A DNA stretch of 64,000 nucleotides, from positions 636,001 through 700,000 of the forward strand of contig JBBBDQ010001294.1 in NCBI GenBank assembly GCA_037127315.1, in the 5' to 3' direction. Shown here one piece after another: positions 1 through 10,436 of this stretch (position 1 is its first letter; every line of letters starts with the position of its first letter). The notes below the pieces were generated by a model, which searched no databases, had not been told where the DNA came from, and worked only from the letters and a program-made list of their open reading frames with translations. This stretch comes from Ascarosepion bandense (taxonomy: Eukaryota; Mollusca; Cephalopoda; Sepiida; Sepiidae). Made by a program: the position numbers and the translations under genes.

Positions 1-880
1 CATGCCCACTTATTTTGCTTAAAATGTATGATTTTCAATCAGACGTTTTTCTTTGATTTGAGGAGATACAATGCAGTTGTACAGCATGTATCATCAGGTT
101 GTGTTATATTTCTGATGGATGACAAATTTCCGTCAATAAAAAGCATACTGTCAAACAAAATGATTGCTCGGTAAGATTATCCAGATACTCAATGAATTTA
201 TGATTGTTGGTTAATGTTACAAAAAAAGAAAAGAAAAATTCAGGATCCATTAGGATTTTCCCTTAGGTCTACTCAGCCTGGCTGGCTCATTTCCAGGGGA
301 AAACATTCTGAGAAATGGGATGCCAACATTATCAACCACAGATGCCCATTGCTTAACTTTTGAGCCTCATGTTATTGATGTATAGAGCTTGGCATAATAA
401 ACAGACTTCAACCCAGTAGAGATTTCAATACAAAGCTTTGGAAAACCTTCATGTGTAAAGGTCACATCTTTTATTTTGTTATTATTTTTCATATATTATG
501 GCTGTTGTAGGGATTATTGTATATCCTTATTTTGTTATAGTCAAGATCATTGGATCATATGTATGTGCTGAGGATGGCATCAAGAATTCAGAACAGCTTT
601 AGAGACCTGCATTTCTTTGTTTTTTGCTTTCATATAATAGCATTTTGATGTCTATTGTGGTGTAATGGATTGAGAAATTTTGTTGATTTTCCTTGTCTGT
701 CCTGTGCATTATATGTGATACACATGACATAAGATTTCCATGTCTACAAATGCCTTGTACAGGTAAAGGGTTAACTAAACTTGTACAAATAAAAAAATGT
801 TGTCAAATATATATACTCTCTCTTTACCTACCTACCTATGTGTCTGTGGGTTTAGAATTTACTATACTTATAGCATTGTC
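1..880. other. Unassigned AT-rich sequence
   Basis: I see no coding exon, RNA gene or recognisable repeat here. There are short homopolymers and a small pyrimidine tract near 815-835. Short open frames are not supported by codon pattern or splice signals. Confidence 0.5.
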
Positions 881-985
881 TATTGTGGTGTAATGGATAT
901 GAGCTCCAAATAAGAAATCCGAGAGCCAATTTTAAATTTCAGTTGAATTCATTTCAGTCAATTACACAAAAATACCAACAACCCA

Positions 986-1292
986 CGTCTATTGAACAGG
1001 TTAAGAGGCTCATCCCTTGTTCCCTGTTTAGGATGTGGTTTCCGGCTTTCTCTTTACCAATCTTCTCACTTTTTTTTTTTTTCAATTGGAGTAGATAGAC
1101 TAAACTATCGCCTGGTTCACACTCCACCCACATCTATTGAACAGGTTAAGAGGCTCATCCCTTGTTCCCTGTTTAGGATGTGGTTTCCAGTTTTCTCTTT
1201 TCCAATCTTTTCACTATTATGTAGCCCCCTGCACATCAGTGGCGTTACCACCTTGCTCGGGGTGATACAATTAAAAAAAAAAAAAAAAAAAA
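986..1292 (+). mobile_element. SINE-C dimer with LINE-J tail
   Basis: Two tandem units share the segments gtctattgaacaggttaaga and ttgttccctgtttaggatgt. They are separated by a T-rich linker followed by caattggagtagatagacta. The second unit runs into the LINE-J tail (gtagccccctgcacatcag, then cttgctcggggtgatac) and a long A-run. It sits inside a SINE-A copy and so is younger than it. No clean target-site duplication is visible. Confidence 0.85.
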
Positions 1293-1415
1293 TTAATCCA
1301 TCTCTTTTCCCTCCAGGTATGACTTGAATAGCTGGACAAATTGGATTTTATAGCCTTGGTTGGCAACCAGTCTACCACAGAAAGTAATTGTAACTTATTA
1401 CAAGAAAATAGTAAT

Positions 1416-1650
1416 GTTTTTTTTTTGTTTTTTTTTAATCATTTCACCCCGAGCAAGGCGGAAACGCCACTGATGTGCAGGGGGTTACATAAATGTAAAA
1501 AGATTAATTAGAAAACAGTGAGGAGTACAAACAAGTTAGAAAGGAACAATAGAAAGCTGAGAAAGCAGGTGCGATGACAGATACATAGGTGGAGAGAAAG
1601 GGAAGGTTATACAGGGGAGGGGAGAGAGCTAGAGGCCAGTGGTTAAAATC
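1416..1650 (-). mobile_element. LINE-J 3' UTR and tail
   Basis: Read on the minus strand, this is the LINE-J 3' untranslated region. It contains ctatgtatctgtcatcgcac and tactcctcactg, as does the copy after the stop codon near 24989, and it ends in the tail cacatcagtggcgtttccgc followed by an A-rich run. It is 5'-truncated and inserted in SINE-A. Confidence 0.85.
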
Positions 1651-1717
1651 TTCTACCTAGTTAGTCATGTCTCATGTATCACATATTACAATTAAGTGAT
1701 TGACTCATTTTCAAGTA

Positions 1718-1835
1718 CATCCATCTGCTAGGATGCCTAACCAATCCCTGCAGCAGGTACCTGCTCAAGCACACTTGTGTTTGTTGAATATTCACAGAGC
1801 CCACCTGTGGGTTATGCTTAAACTCTTTTCTGTTG
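1718..1835 (-). mobile_element. SINE-B fragment
   Basis: The segment reading gctcaagcacacttgtgttt and cacagagcccacctgtgg matches the body of the fuller SINE-B copies at 21425-21910 and 35925-36400. The tRNA-like head is missing. Confidence 0.7.
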
Positions 1836-2049
1836 TGTTAATTTCTCTGTTTTTATCCTTTTTTTTCTTATTTTTTTATCCCATTTTCTAAGTATCCTTC
1901 ACTTTGTTTTCCTCCCTTACTCAGAAACTTTTTGCATCTTAGTTTTTTTATCGAAAGTCCTGGTGTGATTCTCAATACCTGTTGTTTTGAGGCAACCTCT
2001 TAAAATGACATACCTACACAGTGTTCCATTAGAATGGTGGTTTTTACAT

Positions 2050-2279
2050 TGTGCAATGACTTACAGCCATATCAATTTCCCATATGATCATCAAAATTAA
2101 GCAACATAAAGCCTTTTATGTAACCCCCTGCACATCAGTGGCGTTTCCGCCTTGCTCAGGGTGAAATGATTAAAAAAAAAACAAAAAAAAAAGATTACTA
2201 TTTTCTTGTAATAAGTTACAATTACTTTCTGTGGTACCTAGATGAATAATTACTTGGAATACCAGGTGCTGTAAGCTGG
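2050..2279 (+). pseudogene. 5S rRNA-derived sequence, interrupted
   Basis: Pieces of a 5S rRNA gene are visible. The first is acttacagccatatca, followed by gatcatcaaaattaagcaac (compare the 5S segment gatcaccgaagttaagcaac). After an interruption at 2114-2236 comes gtacctagatgaataatt, then cttggaataccaggtgctgt, the 5S 3' end. Many substitutions rule out a working 5S gene. A SINE-A-like body starts directly after it, so it may be a 5S-headed retroposon like the one at 11433. Confidence 0.7.
2114..2236 (+). mobile_element. LINE-J tail carrying 43 bp of flanking SINE-A
   Basis: This is a LINE-J tail and A-rich run followed by about 43 bp that is the reverse complement of SINE-A sequence at 1375-1415. 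The whole 123-bp block is nearly identical, in inverted orientation, to 1375-1492. It interrupts the 5S-derived sequence between gcct and gtacc. Confidence 0.8.
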
Positions 2280-2282
2280 GAT

Positions 2283-2450
2283 GTGCAGGTGGTGTAATGA
2301 ATAATGGCTCGAAATTTTAATCAGAGAATCAAGTGCCAATTTCCATTATATTCAGTTAGGCACAAATACCCTTGAGAAAGGTATTAATCTACTTACTCTC
2401 TCCACCCAACTTAATTCATAAGATTTGTATCAGTAAATCATTATTACAAC
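2283..2450 (+). mobile_element. SINE-A, degenerate 5' half
   Basis: The segments gtggtgtaatgaataatgg and caaatacccttgagaaagg match the SINE-A head and body. It joins directly to the 5S-derived sequence. Confidence 0.65.
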
Positions 2451-2895
2451 TCCCCATAAACTTCTTATAATCTAAATATATTTTCTGACTTTAAATAACC
2501 TGCAAAGAGTTGGCAAGCCATAGAAAATGAATCAATCAAATACTGATTAGATACAGAAGAATGTATTTTAGATTTATTTACGTTCTCTGGAATATAAATG
2601 TATAGAAACTATTTTGGTCACAAAATGAGGGACAAGTTTATATATTGATTCTAATAAAGAATTAATCCCCCACTATACATTCACATTATAATTTTATATT
2701 TGTTTATCGAGTTCTGATTATATATAAATCCACCCCTTCTTTCTCCTGGCTTTATGCTAAGTAATCAGATTTATATCATTAAATCATTACCTCCAAAAAA
2801 AAAAAATTCTTACAATCTAAAAATATTTTCTGGCTTGAAATGACATAGAAAGGGTCAATAAGCCGTAAAAAACAAATCAATCATCATAGAGTACT
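2420..2895. repeat. Diverged direct duplication
   Basis: About 120 bp near 2430-2560 and again at 2775-2895 share the order taatctaaatatattttctg, then a stretch ending near gccatag/gccgtaa and aatcaatca. A weaker relative ends near 4925. Their origin is not recognised. Confidence 0.5.
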
Positions 2896-3039
2896 TTCTT
2901 TTATTCTCCAAACATAAAAGTTCAGGTCTCCTTTCATTTAACCAAATAATTCTATTAAATCACAATCACAATCAAGTGATGTCATTCTTTCCAATTTTTT
3001 GTCAATCACAATCAAGTGACATGAAAACATTTTAGATGA

Positions 3040-3720
3040 TTCTTCTTTTTCTTTTATGTGCCATGACCATTGAGGGTGTAGGTGATCATGGACCTCCACT
3101 TACCCCTATTCCTTGTTACTCTTGACACTTTTTCACTTTGTATCTCTCCCAAACCCTGTTTCATGATCCACCTGCTCATGCTCATCAGGTATGACTCCCA
3201 CTGCTTTCCTCTGTCTCTATTTAATCTCTATCTCTCCTGTGAGTATTAGATTGTCCAAACCTTCCTTCCTCATTACATGTCCTAGAAACCTCAAATATCT
3301 CTTCCTGATGCTAAGTATGTTTTCTTTTCATTTGCATCCTCTCCCAAACATTGCTCATGTGTTAAGTCTATGGTATTCACAACATCCTTCTGTAGAACAG
3401 CACTTCTGTTGCTTTGAGTCTCTCTTTCATCTTTGAGGAAATTGTCCAGCTCTCACTGCCATACAGAAGAACAGATATCATATAACAGTCTAGTATTCTT
3501 TTTTTTTTGTTTCCAATAAAAGCTTTCTGTCTCTGGATACTCTGTCTAACTTTTGAAATGCATCCTTGACCATACAATGCACCTTTGAATCTCAAGTAGT
3601 CTTTAGCTGTGTTTTCTTTTTGTGCAACCTTTTGATTCGAACAAGATATATTGATGACTGATTCATTTTTTGTGGCTTATCAACCAGGTAAAATGGATGA
3701 AATTTAATGGCAGGACAAAG
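3040..3720 (-). pseudogene. RTE-like LINE, C-terminal reverse transcriptase relic
   Basis: Read on the minus strand, this is the C-terminal part of an RTE-like LINE polyprotein. The best open piece (3377-3595) contains KAFIGNKKKRILDCYMISVL and LLYGSESWTI, then YRRML, the same motif order as the copy at 31095-31797. The 3' end lies near 3040, where the minus strand gives the family's end sequence about a calendar of 'ggccatgatc..cacataaaagaag' type. Several frameshifts separate the pieces and no catalytic domain is present. Nearest neighbour is a LINE-J end in the same orientation. Confidence 0.75.
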
Positions 3721-3749
3721 AAATTTTCTTATTTAATTTTCTTCTGTCT

Positions 3750-4345
3750 TCTTTTTGCTTTTTATAATTATTTCACCCAAACCAAGGCAGAACTCCCGTA
3801 GGTGTTCAGGTGAGAAAGCAAAAACAGATAATGGGGATGTCAAACAAAGGATATAAGAAATATGGGAATCAAGGAGAGAGAAGATGGCAATTGACACTAT
3901 ATTTAGACTTTTGGAGATTGGAGCTATCAGGAAAGCAAGTGAAGTGCAAGAAAAAAAACTGTTAGAGTAGAAGAGGTGGTTACATTTAACAATTTTGATG
4001 CTAAGTAAAAGAGTATAACCTTGATGCCAATCTGGTTGTATGTGTAAATACATGTGATAAGGGAACTAAGGAAAAAGCTCATCAGAGCAGTTGCAGTAAA
4101 ATACTTGTAGAAAAGACAGAGGGATGCCATATCGGATCTGTGAAAAAGTGACTGAAGGTGGGCTGCCAAATCAGGATCAATTATATTGCAGATCCTTCTT
4201 TGGATTTTTTCGAGAATATGAAGATGAATGGCAGGGGCACTCAACCAGATATGGCAACAATATTCAATGCACAGACAAATTGTAGATTCATAAATGTGCA
4301 AAATGGATTCTGATGAGAAAAACTTCCTGACTTTACCCAAATATC
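3750..4345 (-). pseudogene. LINE-J reverse transcriptase C-terminus and tail
   Basis: The minus-strand open piece at 3927-4340 reads SESILHIYESTICLCIEYCC, then LEKIQRRICNIIDPDLAAHL and ASLCLFYKYF. These are the LINE-J C-terminal motifs after the reverse transcriptase palm. The 3' tail (ttatttcacccaaaccaagg on the + strand) begins near 3765. The frame breaks after about 80 residues and no N-terminal part is present. Confidence 0.85.
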
Positions 4346-4357
4346 TATATTGAAGCT

Positions 4358-4765
4358 AATCCTACTTCAGCCCAGGCAAGGTGGGAATGCTACAAGCATG
4401 CAGGAAGTGAAAGAGAAGATTTAGAATAAGGAGTATTTAGAATAAGGAGTATTTAGAAAAGGACATAAGACAAATGGGACATAAGAAGGCAAAAGATAGT
4501 GATGGATGATGCATTTAAATTTTTGAAGATTGTAGTAGGAAGCAATAAACAAAAGAGAGTTCCACAGGTGGGAAGTGCAGGAAAAGAAACTGTTAAAGAA
4601 GTAGTATTTGCATTTGGCTATTTCAACAATAAAAAAGTGGGACCTAGAAGCCAATCTAGTACTATTCTTAAATTCATGTAGTTGGGGTACCAGGGAAAAA
4701 AGATTATCAAAACAGTTGACATGAAATATTTGTAGAAGAGACAAATATTTTCACTCTATGTATGA
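4358..4765 (-). pseudogene. LINE-J 3' end, second copy
   Basis: On the minus strand the piece at 4421-4744 reads LVPQLHEFKNSTRLASRSHF and SCTSHLWNSL, the last part of the LINE-J protein. The tail (gcccaggcaaggtgggaatg) begins near 4370. It lies directly upstream of the 3750-4345 copy on the minus strand, so two truncated ends are stacked head to tail. Confidence 0.8.
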
Positions 4766-5065
4766 TTCTGTATGATTACTTGTATAAAAAAAAATTAGTA
4801 ATTCTAATTTAATCATGAAATAATGCAATTCTCTTGAATTATAAAATTTAAATTTTAATAGATTTCAACTTTAAGTAATCCATGGAGATGTTGATATGCC
4901 ACTAAATAAAATCAATCAATCAGCATTACATGACCAGCAATATATTTTTATAGCAAAATGACAATATATTTTATGGTAAAAATGAAAACATGTTTAATGT
5001 AATTACTTGTAAATAAAAACAAGTTTCAAGCCCTTGTTTGTTTTTGTAAGGTTATTTGTTTAAAT

Positions 5066-5390
5066 GTGGATGCGCATTGTGGTGCAATGGATATCAGCTT
5101 GGAATGAGAAATTGGGGAGCCGAGTTCGAATTCTAGTTGAATCCATTGGATTCACTTACGCGCAAATACCCTTGGGAAAGGTATTAATCCATCTATTCCT
5201 TCCAATTATGGGTTAAATAACAGGACAAATTGGGTTCTATAGCCTTGGCTGGCAACCAGTCTACTGCAGAAAGCAATGGCAATGTACTCTGGCATAATCA
5301 TCTGCCCAGTCAGTCATGTCTGTTTCGAGACATGATCGCCCAAGTGTGTTTCACGTATGGCACTTAACTGACTGACTGACTGATTTGTTT
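5066..5390 (+). mobile_element. SINE-A, near full length
   Basis: This is the best copy for describing the family. Box A region is gtggtgcaatggatatcagc near 5080, and box B (gttcgaattc in the context gccgagttcgaattctag) lies at 5123-5132. The body includes tattaatccatctattcctt and ggcaaccagtctactgcaga, and the end is cttaactgactgactgactg. The length is about 320 bp. This organisation resembles the tRNA-related SINEs described from squid and octopus; that match is from memory. Confidence 0.9.
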
Positions 5391-5507
5391 AAAAAAATGC
5401 GGCTGAGTAATTATAATTTAATCATAAAATAATGTCATTCACTTGAATTAATTATTAAGTACTTAGTTTAGTTTTCATATTTAGAAAACATTTATGATTC
5501 ATTTCAG

Positions 5508-5766
5508 AAAAAAACAAGTGAGTAGTCAATATCCTTCACCATCATCATTGAAAGAATTAGAGACTGTTTTATCTGAAAAAATGGATAAAAATTATCTGGA
5601 GAAAATTCAAATTTTGTACGAGTCGATCTCACACAGAATTCAAGCCATAATTACTTCTAAAGGCAGTCCTACACCATACTGGTATCAACTCCTCACTGTC
5701 TATAGTAATGATTTATCCTGTTATGAAAAATTTTACACCCACAATTATTTTTCATTCAAGATATAA
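5508..5766 (+). CDS. Candidate host exon, possibly terminal; gene unknown
   Basis: An open stretch follows a good acceptor (ttatgattcatttcag ending at 5507) and reads on to a stop at 5764-5766, giving about 85 residues. It includes LKELETVLSEKMDKNYLEKI, then SHRIQAIITSKGSPTPYWYQ and VYSNDLSCYEKFYTH. The composition is balanced and not low complexity, and it does not match any repeat family seen elsewhere in the window. That sets it apart from the surrounding frames. I do not recognise the protein. A charged, probably helical N-terminal half is followed by an aromatic-rich segment. No strong splice donor is evident, so it may be a last exon, or the exon may end earlier at a weak GT such as the one in tactggtatc. 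It could also be a decayed copy of an exon. It lies between a SINE-A and an RTE-like LINE end, in a plausible intronic setting. Transcript data would be decisive. Confidence 0.4.
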
Positions 5767-5784
5767 TTTGTATTGCTAATGAAA

Positions 5785-5935
5785 ACCAAACATCATCATC
5801 TTCAATGTGTCATGTTTCTTCAGGGTGTTGGTGATCATGGCTCTCCACAGTTCCCTGTTATTTGTAGCTCTTAATAAATTTTGTCTTTTGGTTACTCTCT
5901 TAAACCTTGTTCATTTTTCTTCTGTGTGCCTTCAA
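5785..5935 (-). mobile_element. RTE-like LINE 3' end fragment
   Basis: The + strand segment ttcagggtgttggtgatcat and catggctctccac repeats the end of the RTE-like copies at 3040, 43530, 47585 and 55280. It is truncated to about 150 bp. Confidence 0.65.
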
Positions 5936-5943
5936 GATTTTTT

Positions 5944-6215
5944 TTGTTTTTAATCATATCACCCTGAGCAAGGCGGTAATGCCACTGATGTGCAGGGGAC
6001 TACTTAATAGTGAAAAGATTGGAAAAGAGAAAGCCGGAAACCACATCCTAAACAGGGAACAAGGGATGAGCCGCTTAACCTGTTCAATAGACGTGGGTGG
6101 AGTGTGAACCGGGCGATAGATAGATCTATCTACTCCAATTGAAAAAAAAAAACAAAGTGAGAAGATTGAAAAAGATCTGGAAACCATATCCTAAACAGGG
6201 AACATGGTGGAAATA
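5944..6215 (-). mobile_element. SINE-C multimer (one full and one partial unit)
   Basis: On the minus strand, a partial unit (6160-6215, tgttccctgtttaggata) is followed by a full unit with gttcacactccacccacgtc and then the LINE-J tail near 5950-6000. It abuts the purine minisatellite that begins near 6250. Confidence 0.85.
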
Positions 6216-6249
6216 AAGGATTTCCACAGTTTCCTAAAATAAGCAAACT

Positions 6250-8660
6250 CAGTAAAGAAGGAAGGAAAGAAAGGAAAGTGAGCAAACTGGAAGTAAAAAA
6301 AGAAAAGTAAAGAAAAAATAAGGAAAGAAGGAAAGAAAAATAAGCAAATTGGAAGGAAAGAAGGAAAGAAAGAAAAGTAAGTAAACTGGAAAGAAAAAAG
6401 AAAGAAAAGTCAGCAAACAAGAAAGAAAAAAGAAAGAAAAGTAAGCAAACAAGAAAGAAAAAAGAAAGAAAAGTAAGCAAACAAGAAAGAAAAAGAAAGA
6501 AAAGTAAGCAAACAAGAAAGAAAAAAAGAAAGAAAAGTAAGCAAACAAGAAAGAAAAAAGAAAGAAAAGTAAGCAAACAAGAAAGAAAAAAAAGAAAGAA
6601 AAGTAAGCAAACTAGAAAGAAAAGAAAGAAAAGTAAGCAAACATGAAAGAAAAAAAAGAAAGAAAAGTAAGCAAACAAGAAAGAAAAAGAAAGAAAAGTA
6701 AGCAAACAAGAAAGAAAAAAAGAAAGAAAAGTAAGCAAACAAGAAAGAAAAAAGAAAGAAAAGTAAGCAAACAAGAAAGAAAAAAAGAAAAGTAAGCAAA
6801 CAAGAAAGAAAAAAAGAAAGAAAAGTAAGCAAACAAGAAAGAAAAAGAAAGAAAAGTAAGTAAACTGAAAGAAAAAAAGAAAGAAAAGTAAGCAAACAAG
6901 AAAGAAAAAAAAAGAAAGAAAAGTAAACTAGAAAGAAAAAAAAAAAGAAAGAAAAGTAAGTAAACTGGAAAGAAAAAAAGAAAGAAAGTAAGCAAACAAG
7001 AAAGAAAAAGAAAGAAAAGTAAGCAAACAAGAAAGAAAAAAAAAAGAAAGAAAAGTAAGTAAACTGGAAAGAAAAAAAGAAAGAAAAGTAAGCAAACAAG
7101 AAAGAAAAAAAGAAAGAAAAGTAAACTAGAAAGAAAAAAAGAAAGAAAAGTAAGCAAACAAGAAAGAAAAAAAGAAAGAAAAGTAAGCAAACAAGAAAGA
7201 AAAAAAGAAAAGAAAGTAAGCAAACAAGAAAGAAAAAAAGAAAGAAAAGTAAGCAAACAAGAAAGAAAAAAGAAAGAAAAGTAAGCAAACAAGAAAGAAA
7301 AAAAGAAAGAAAAGTAAGCAAACAAGAAAGACAAAAGAAAGAAAAGTAAGCAAACAAGAAAGAAAAAAAGAAAGAAAAGTAAGCAAACAAGAAAGAAAAA
7401 AAGAAAAACAAGTAAACTAGAAAGAAAAGAAAGAAAAGTAAGCAAACAAGAAAGAAAAAGAAAGGAAAGTAAGTAAACTGAAAGAAAAAAAGAAAGAAAA
7501 GTAAGCAAACAAGAAAGAAAAAAAGAAAGAAAAGTAAACTAGAAAGAAAAAAAGAAAAGAAAAGTAAGTAAACTGGAAAGAAAAAAAGAAAAGTAAGCAA
7601 ACAAGAAAGAAAGAAAGAAAAGTAAGCAAACAAGAAAGAAAAAAAGAAAGAAAAGTAAGTAAACTGGAAAGAAAAAAAGAAAGAAAAGTAAGCAAACAAG
7701 AAAGAAAAAAAGAAAGAAAAGTAAACTAGAAAGAAAAAAAGAAAGAAAAGTAAGCAAACAAGAAAGAAAAAAAGAAAGAAAAGTAAGCAAACAAGAAAGA
7801 AAAGAAAGAAAAGTAAGCAAACAAGAAAGAAAAAAAGAAAGAAAAGTAAGCAAACAAGAAAGAAAAAAAGAAAGAAAAGTAAGCAAACAAGAAAGAAAAA
7901 AAAGAAAGAAAAGTAAGCAAACAAGAAAGACAAAAGAAAGAAAAGTAAGCAAACAAGAAAGAAAAAAAGAAAGAAAAGTAAGCAAACAAGAAAGAAAAAA
8001 GAAAAACAAGTAAACTAGAAAGAAAAAAGAAAGAAAAGTAAGCAAACAAGAAAGAAAAAAAGAAAGAAAAGTAAGCAAACAAGAAAGAAAAAAAGAAAGA
8101 AAAGTAAGCAAACAAGAAAAGAAAAAAAGAAAGAAAAGCAAGCAAACAAGAAAGAAAAAAAAGAAAGAAAAGTAAGCAAACAAGAAAGAAAAAAAGAAAG
8201 AAAAGTAAGTAAACTGAAAAAGAAAAAAAGAAAGAAAAGCAAGTAAACTAGAAAGAAAAAAAGAAAGAAAAGTAAGTAAACTGGAAAGAAAAAAGAAAGA
8301 AAAGTAAGTAAACTGGAAAGAAAAAAGAAAGAAAAGTAAGTAAACTGGAAAGAAAAAAGAAAGAAAAGTAAGCAAACAAGAAAGAAAAAAAGAAAGAAAA
8401 GTAAGTAAACTGGAAAGAAAAAAAGAAAGAAAAGTAAGCAAACAAGAAAGAAAAAAAGAAAGAAAAGTAAGCAAACAAGAAAGAAAAAAGAAAGAAAAGT
8501 AAACTAGAAAGAAATAAAGAAAGAAAGAAAGAAAGAAAGAATAGTATGCAAACTGAAAGGAAAGAAAGAAAAGTACACAAACTGAAAAAAAGAAAGAAAG
8601 TAAGAAAGAAAAAAAGAAAAAGTAAGCAAACTGAGTAAAGCAAGAAAAAAGGTAAGCAAA
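6250..8660. repeat. Purine-rich minisatellite, about 33-bp units
   Basis: Roughly 70 tandem units have the form gtaagcaaacaagaaagaaa plus an A/G run. Subtypes are gcaaacaag and gtaaactgg or gtaaactag. Units differ mainly by one or a few A residues in the A-runs. The + strand is almost purely purine apart from the short gtaagcaaac core. Edges are degenerate: simple gaaa/ggaa runs at 6250-6410 and 8515-8660. Open frames on the minus strand of up to 507 residues (F, L, S, C rich) are by-products of the repeat and not genes. Confidence 0.95.
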
Positions 8661-8689
8661 TTATAAAAAGATAAACTTGGGTCAAATAC

Positions 8690-9245
8690 AATTACATATA
8701 ATTATATGTGTGAGTAGCTGTACAAGTGGGTGTGGCAAAGTAAATATATGGATATAAGAGTGTATATGTTCTTGAGTATATATGTGCAAATAAGTGTAGG
8801 AGTTTGCTTTTATATCTCTGAGTATAAGTGTGTGTGCATGTGCACACATGAAAGTGTGTTTTATGCCTTTGCAAAGAGATGGCAAAGTGATAAAAGAGGC
8901 AGAAGTGAAAAAATGAGATAATAGGAAAGAGCAAAGCCAGAAAGAAATGTGATATTGCAGTGCTTTGTAGTAGAGTTCATTGGATCTGATTTATGATTTG
9001 CAATCTTTTTCATTCTGCTCTTTCTCTATCTATCCTGAAACACATGAAACCATATACATGTACATGTATAAGTTCATCAATAAGGATGAATGAAGCACTT
9101 ATTTCACATAACAAATGTTGATTTTTTTCAACATAGTCACCTCCACTGAGAATGCACATTACTTAGTACTTCTATATTAATGAAATAGATCAGACGTTCT
9201 GGTGAAAATTTCTTGAACAACAAAACTGTTAATGACTATTAGATT
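8690..9245. other. Unassigned, with short TG/TA-rich tract
   Basis: The stretch 8690-8860 is rich in gtata and gtgtgt steps. A possible old mariner end lies near 9080-9190 (aacatagtcacctccactga on the + strand), but it is too short and worn to call. Nothing else is seen. Confidence 0.35.
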
Positions 9246-9247
9246 TC

Positions 9248-9765
9248 TTTTTTTTTATAATCGTTTCACCCCAAGCAAGATAGGAATGACACTGGTGCGC
9301 AGTGGGTTACAAGGACAGAAAAGAATAAAAAAAACAAGGTACAGGGGATGTCAAAGATAGGATAAAAGAAAGATGGGAATCAAAGAGAGAGAAGATAGAT
9401 GGCAATTGACATTGCATTTAAACTTTTAGAAATTGTAGCTATTAGAGAAGCAAGTATACAGAAGGGAGTTCCACAGGCAGGAAATGTGAGAAAGGAAACA
9501 GTTAGAGTAGAAGTAGAAATTACATTTAACTACTTCAACAGTAAAAGGATGGGACCTAAATGCCAATCTAGTAGCCCATTTAAATACATGTGGTCAGGGC
9601 ACCAGGGAAAGAAGCTCATCAGAGCAGAAAATATTTGTAGAAAAGACAGAGGGAAGCTATATTCTGTCGGTGAGAAAGTGACTGAAGCCGAGCTGCTAAA
9701 TCAGGATCAACTACATTGCAGATCCTCTTTTGTTTATTGGAATGGTTGTCAACCAATTTGAAGTT
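9248..9765 (-). pseudogene. LINE-J 3' end
   Basis: The tail (tcgtttcaccccaagcaaga on the + strand) begins near 9260. Upstream on the minus strand are pieces of the LINE-J C-terminus: the + strand segments ttaaatacatgtggtcaggg, agaagctcatcagagcag and gtgagaaagtgactgaagcc match other copies in the same order. No frame is intact. Confidence 0.8.
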
Positions 9766-9914
9766 TATAAAATGGTAAATAGTTATTTCTTTATAGTTGG
9801 TTCACATATATTAATAATTTAGAAAATGTTTATGTTTATAAATAAAAACTCTTTTCGTATTTATTTCTATATAAATTGGTAAATGATTAATATTGCACTG
9901 AATCAGTGTTCATT

Positions 9915-10300
9915 TTTTTTTTATAATCATTTCACCCCAAGCAAGGAAGGACTGCCAAAGGTGTGCAGGGGGTCACAGGGACAGAAAAAAAACAAGGTAC
10001 AAGGAATCTTAAAGAAAGGATAAGAAAGGATTGGAATCAAGAAAATAGAAAATGGCTGTTGATATTGCATTTAAACTTTTGGAAATTGTAGCTATCAGGG
10101 AAGCAAGCAAATGAATGAAAGTTCCAAAAACAGGAAGTGCAAGAAAAAAAATGTAAAGTAGAAGAGGTGGTCATATTTAACTATTTTGACAGTAACAGGA
10201 TGCAAATCTAGTTGCATGTGTAAATACATGTCATAACACCAGGAAAAGAAGCTCGTCAGAAGTGTTGCCATAAAAATACTTGTAGAAAATACAATAATAC
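9915..10300 (-). pseudogene. LINE-J 3' end
   Basis: The tail (taatcatttcaccccaagca) is at about 9925-9975. The coding remnant follows, with gtgttgccataaaaatactt near its 5' limit. It lies about 150 bp from the previous copy, in the same orientation, and is truncated and frameshifted. Confidence 0.75.
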
Positions 10301-10436
10301 AATTATATCAGTTTTTAGAATTTTTAAATACAAAAATTATTTTATATAAATAAGCAATCTAATAAATAAATAGTGTTTGATATTTTTGTTGTATATTCTC
10401 ACAAACAAAAAAAATGTATAAATTCACTTTTATTAT

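Larger units (their letters stand above)
882..1712 (+). mobile_element. SINE-A (tRNA-derived), split by two insertions
   Basis: The SINE-A head (gtggtgtaatggatatgagc, a tRNA-like box A region) starts near 882. The body resumes at 1293-1415 (taatccatctcttttccctc to the segment tggcaaccagtctacc) and the end at about 1650-1712 (tagtcatgtctcatgtatca). Two younger elements lie inside it: a SINE-C dimer at 986-1292 and a minus-strand LINE-J end at 1416-1650. The copy is old and has lost the clean CTGACTGAC end. Confidence 0.8.

Noticed and set aside
6410..8474. Long minus-strand open frames (up to 507 residues) rich in Phe, Leu, Ser and Cys
   Set aside because: They translate the purine minisatellite. 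Overlapping frames of equal length occur in all phases, so there is no coding signal.
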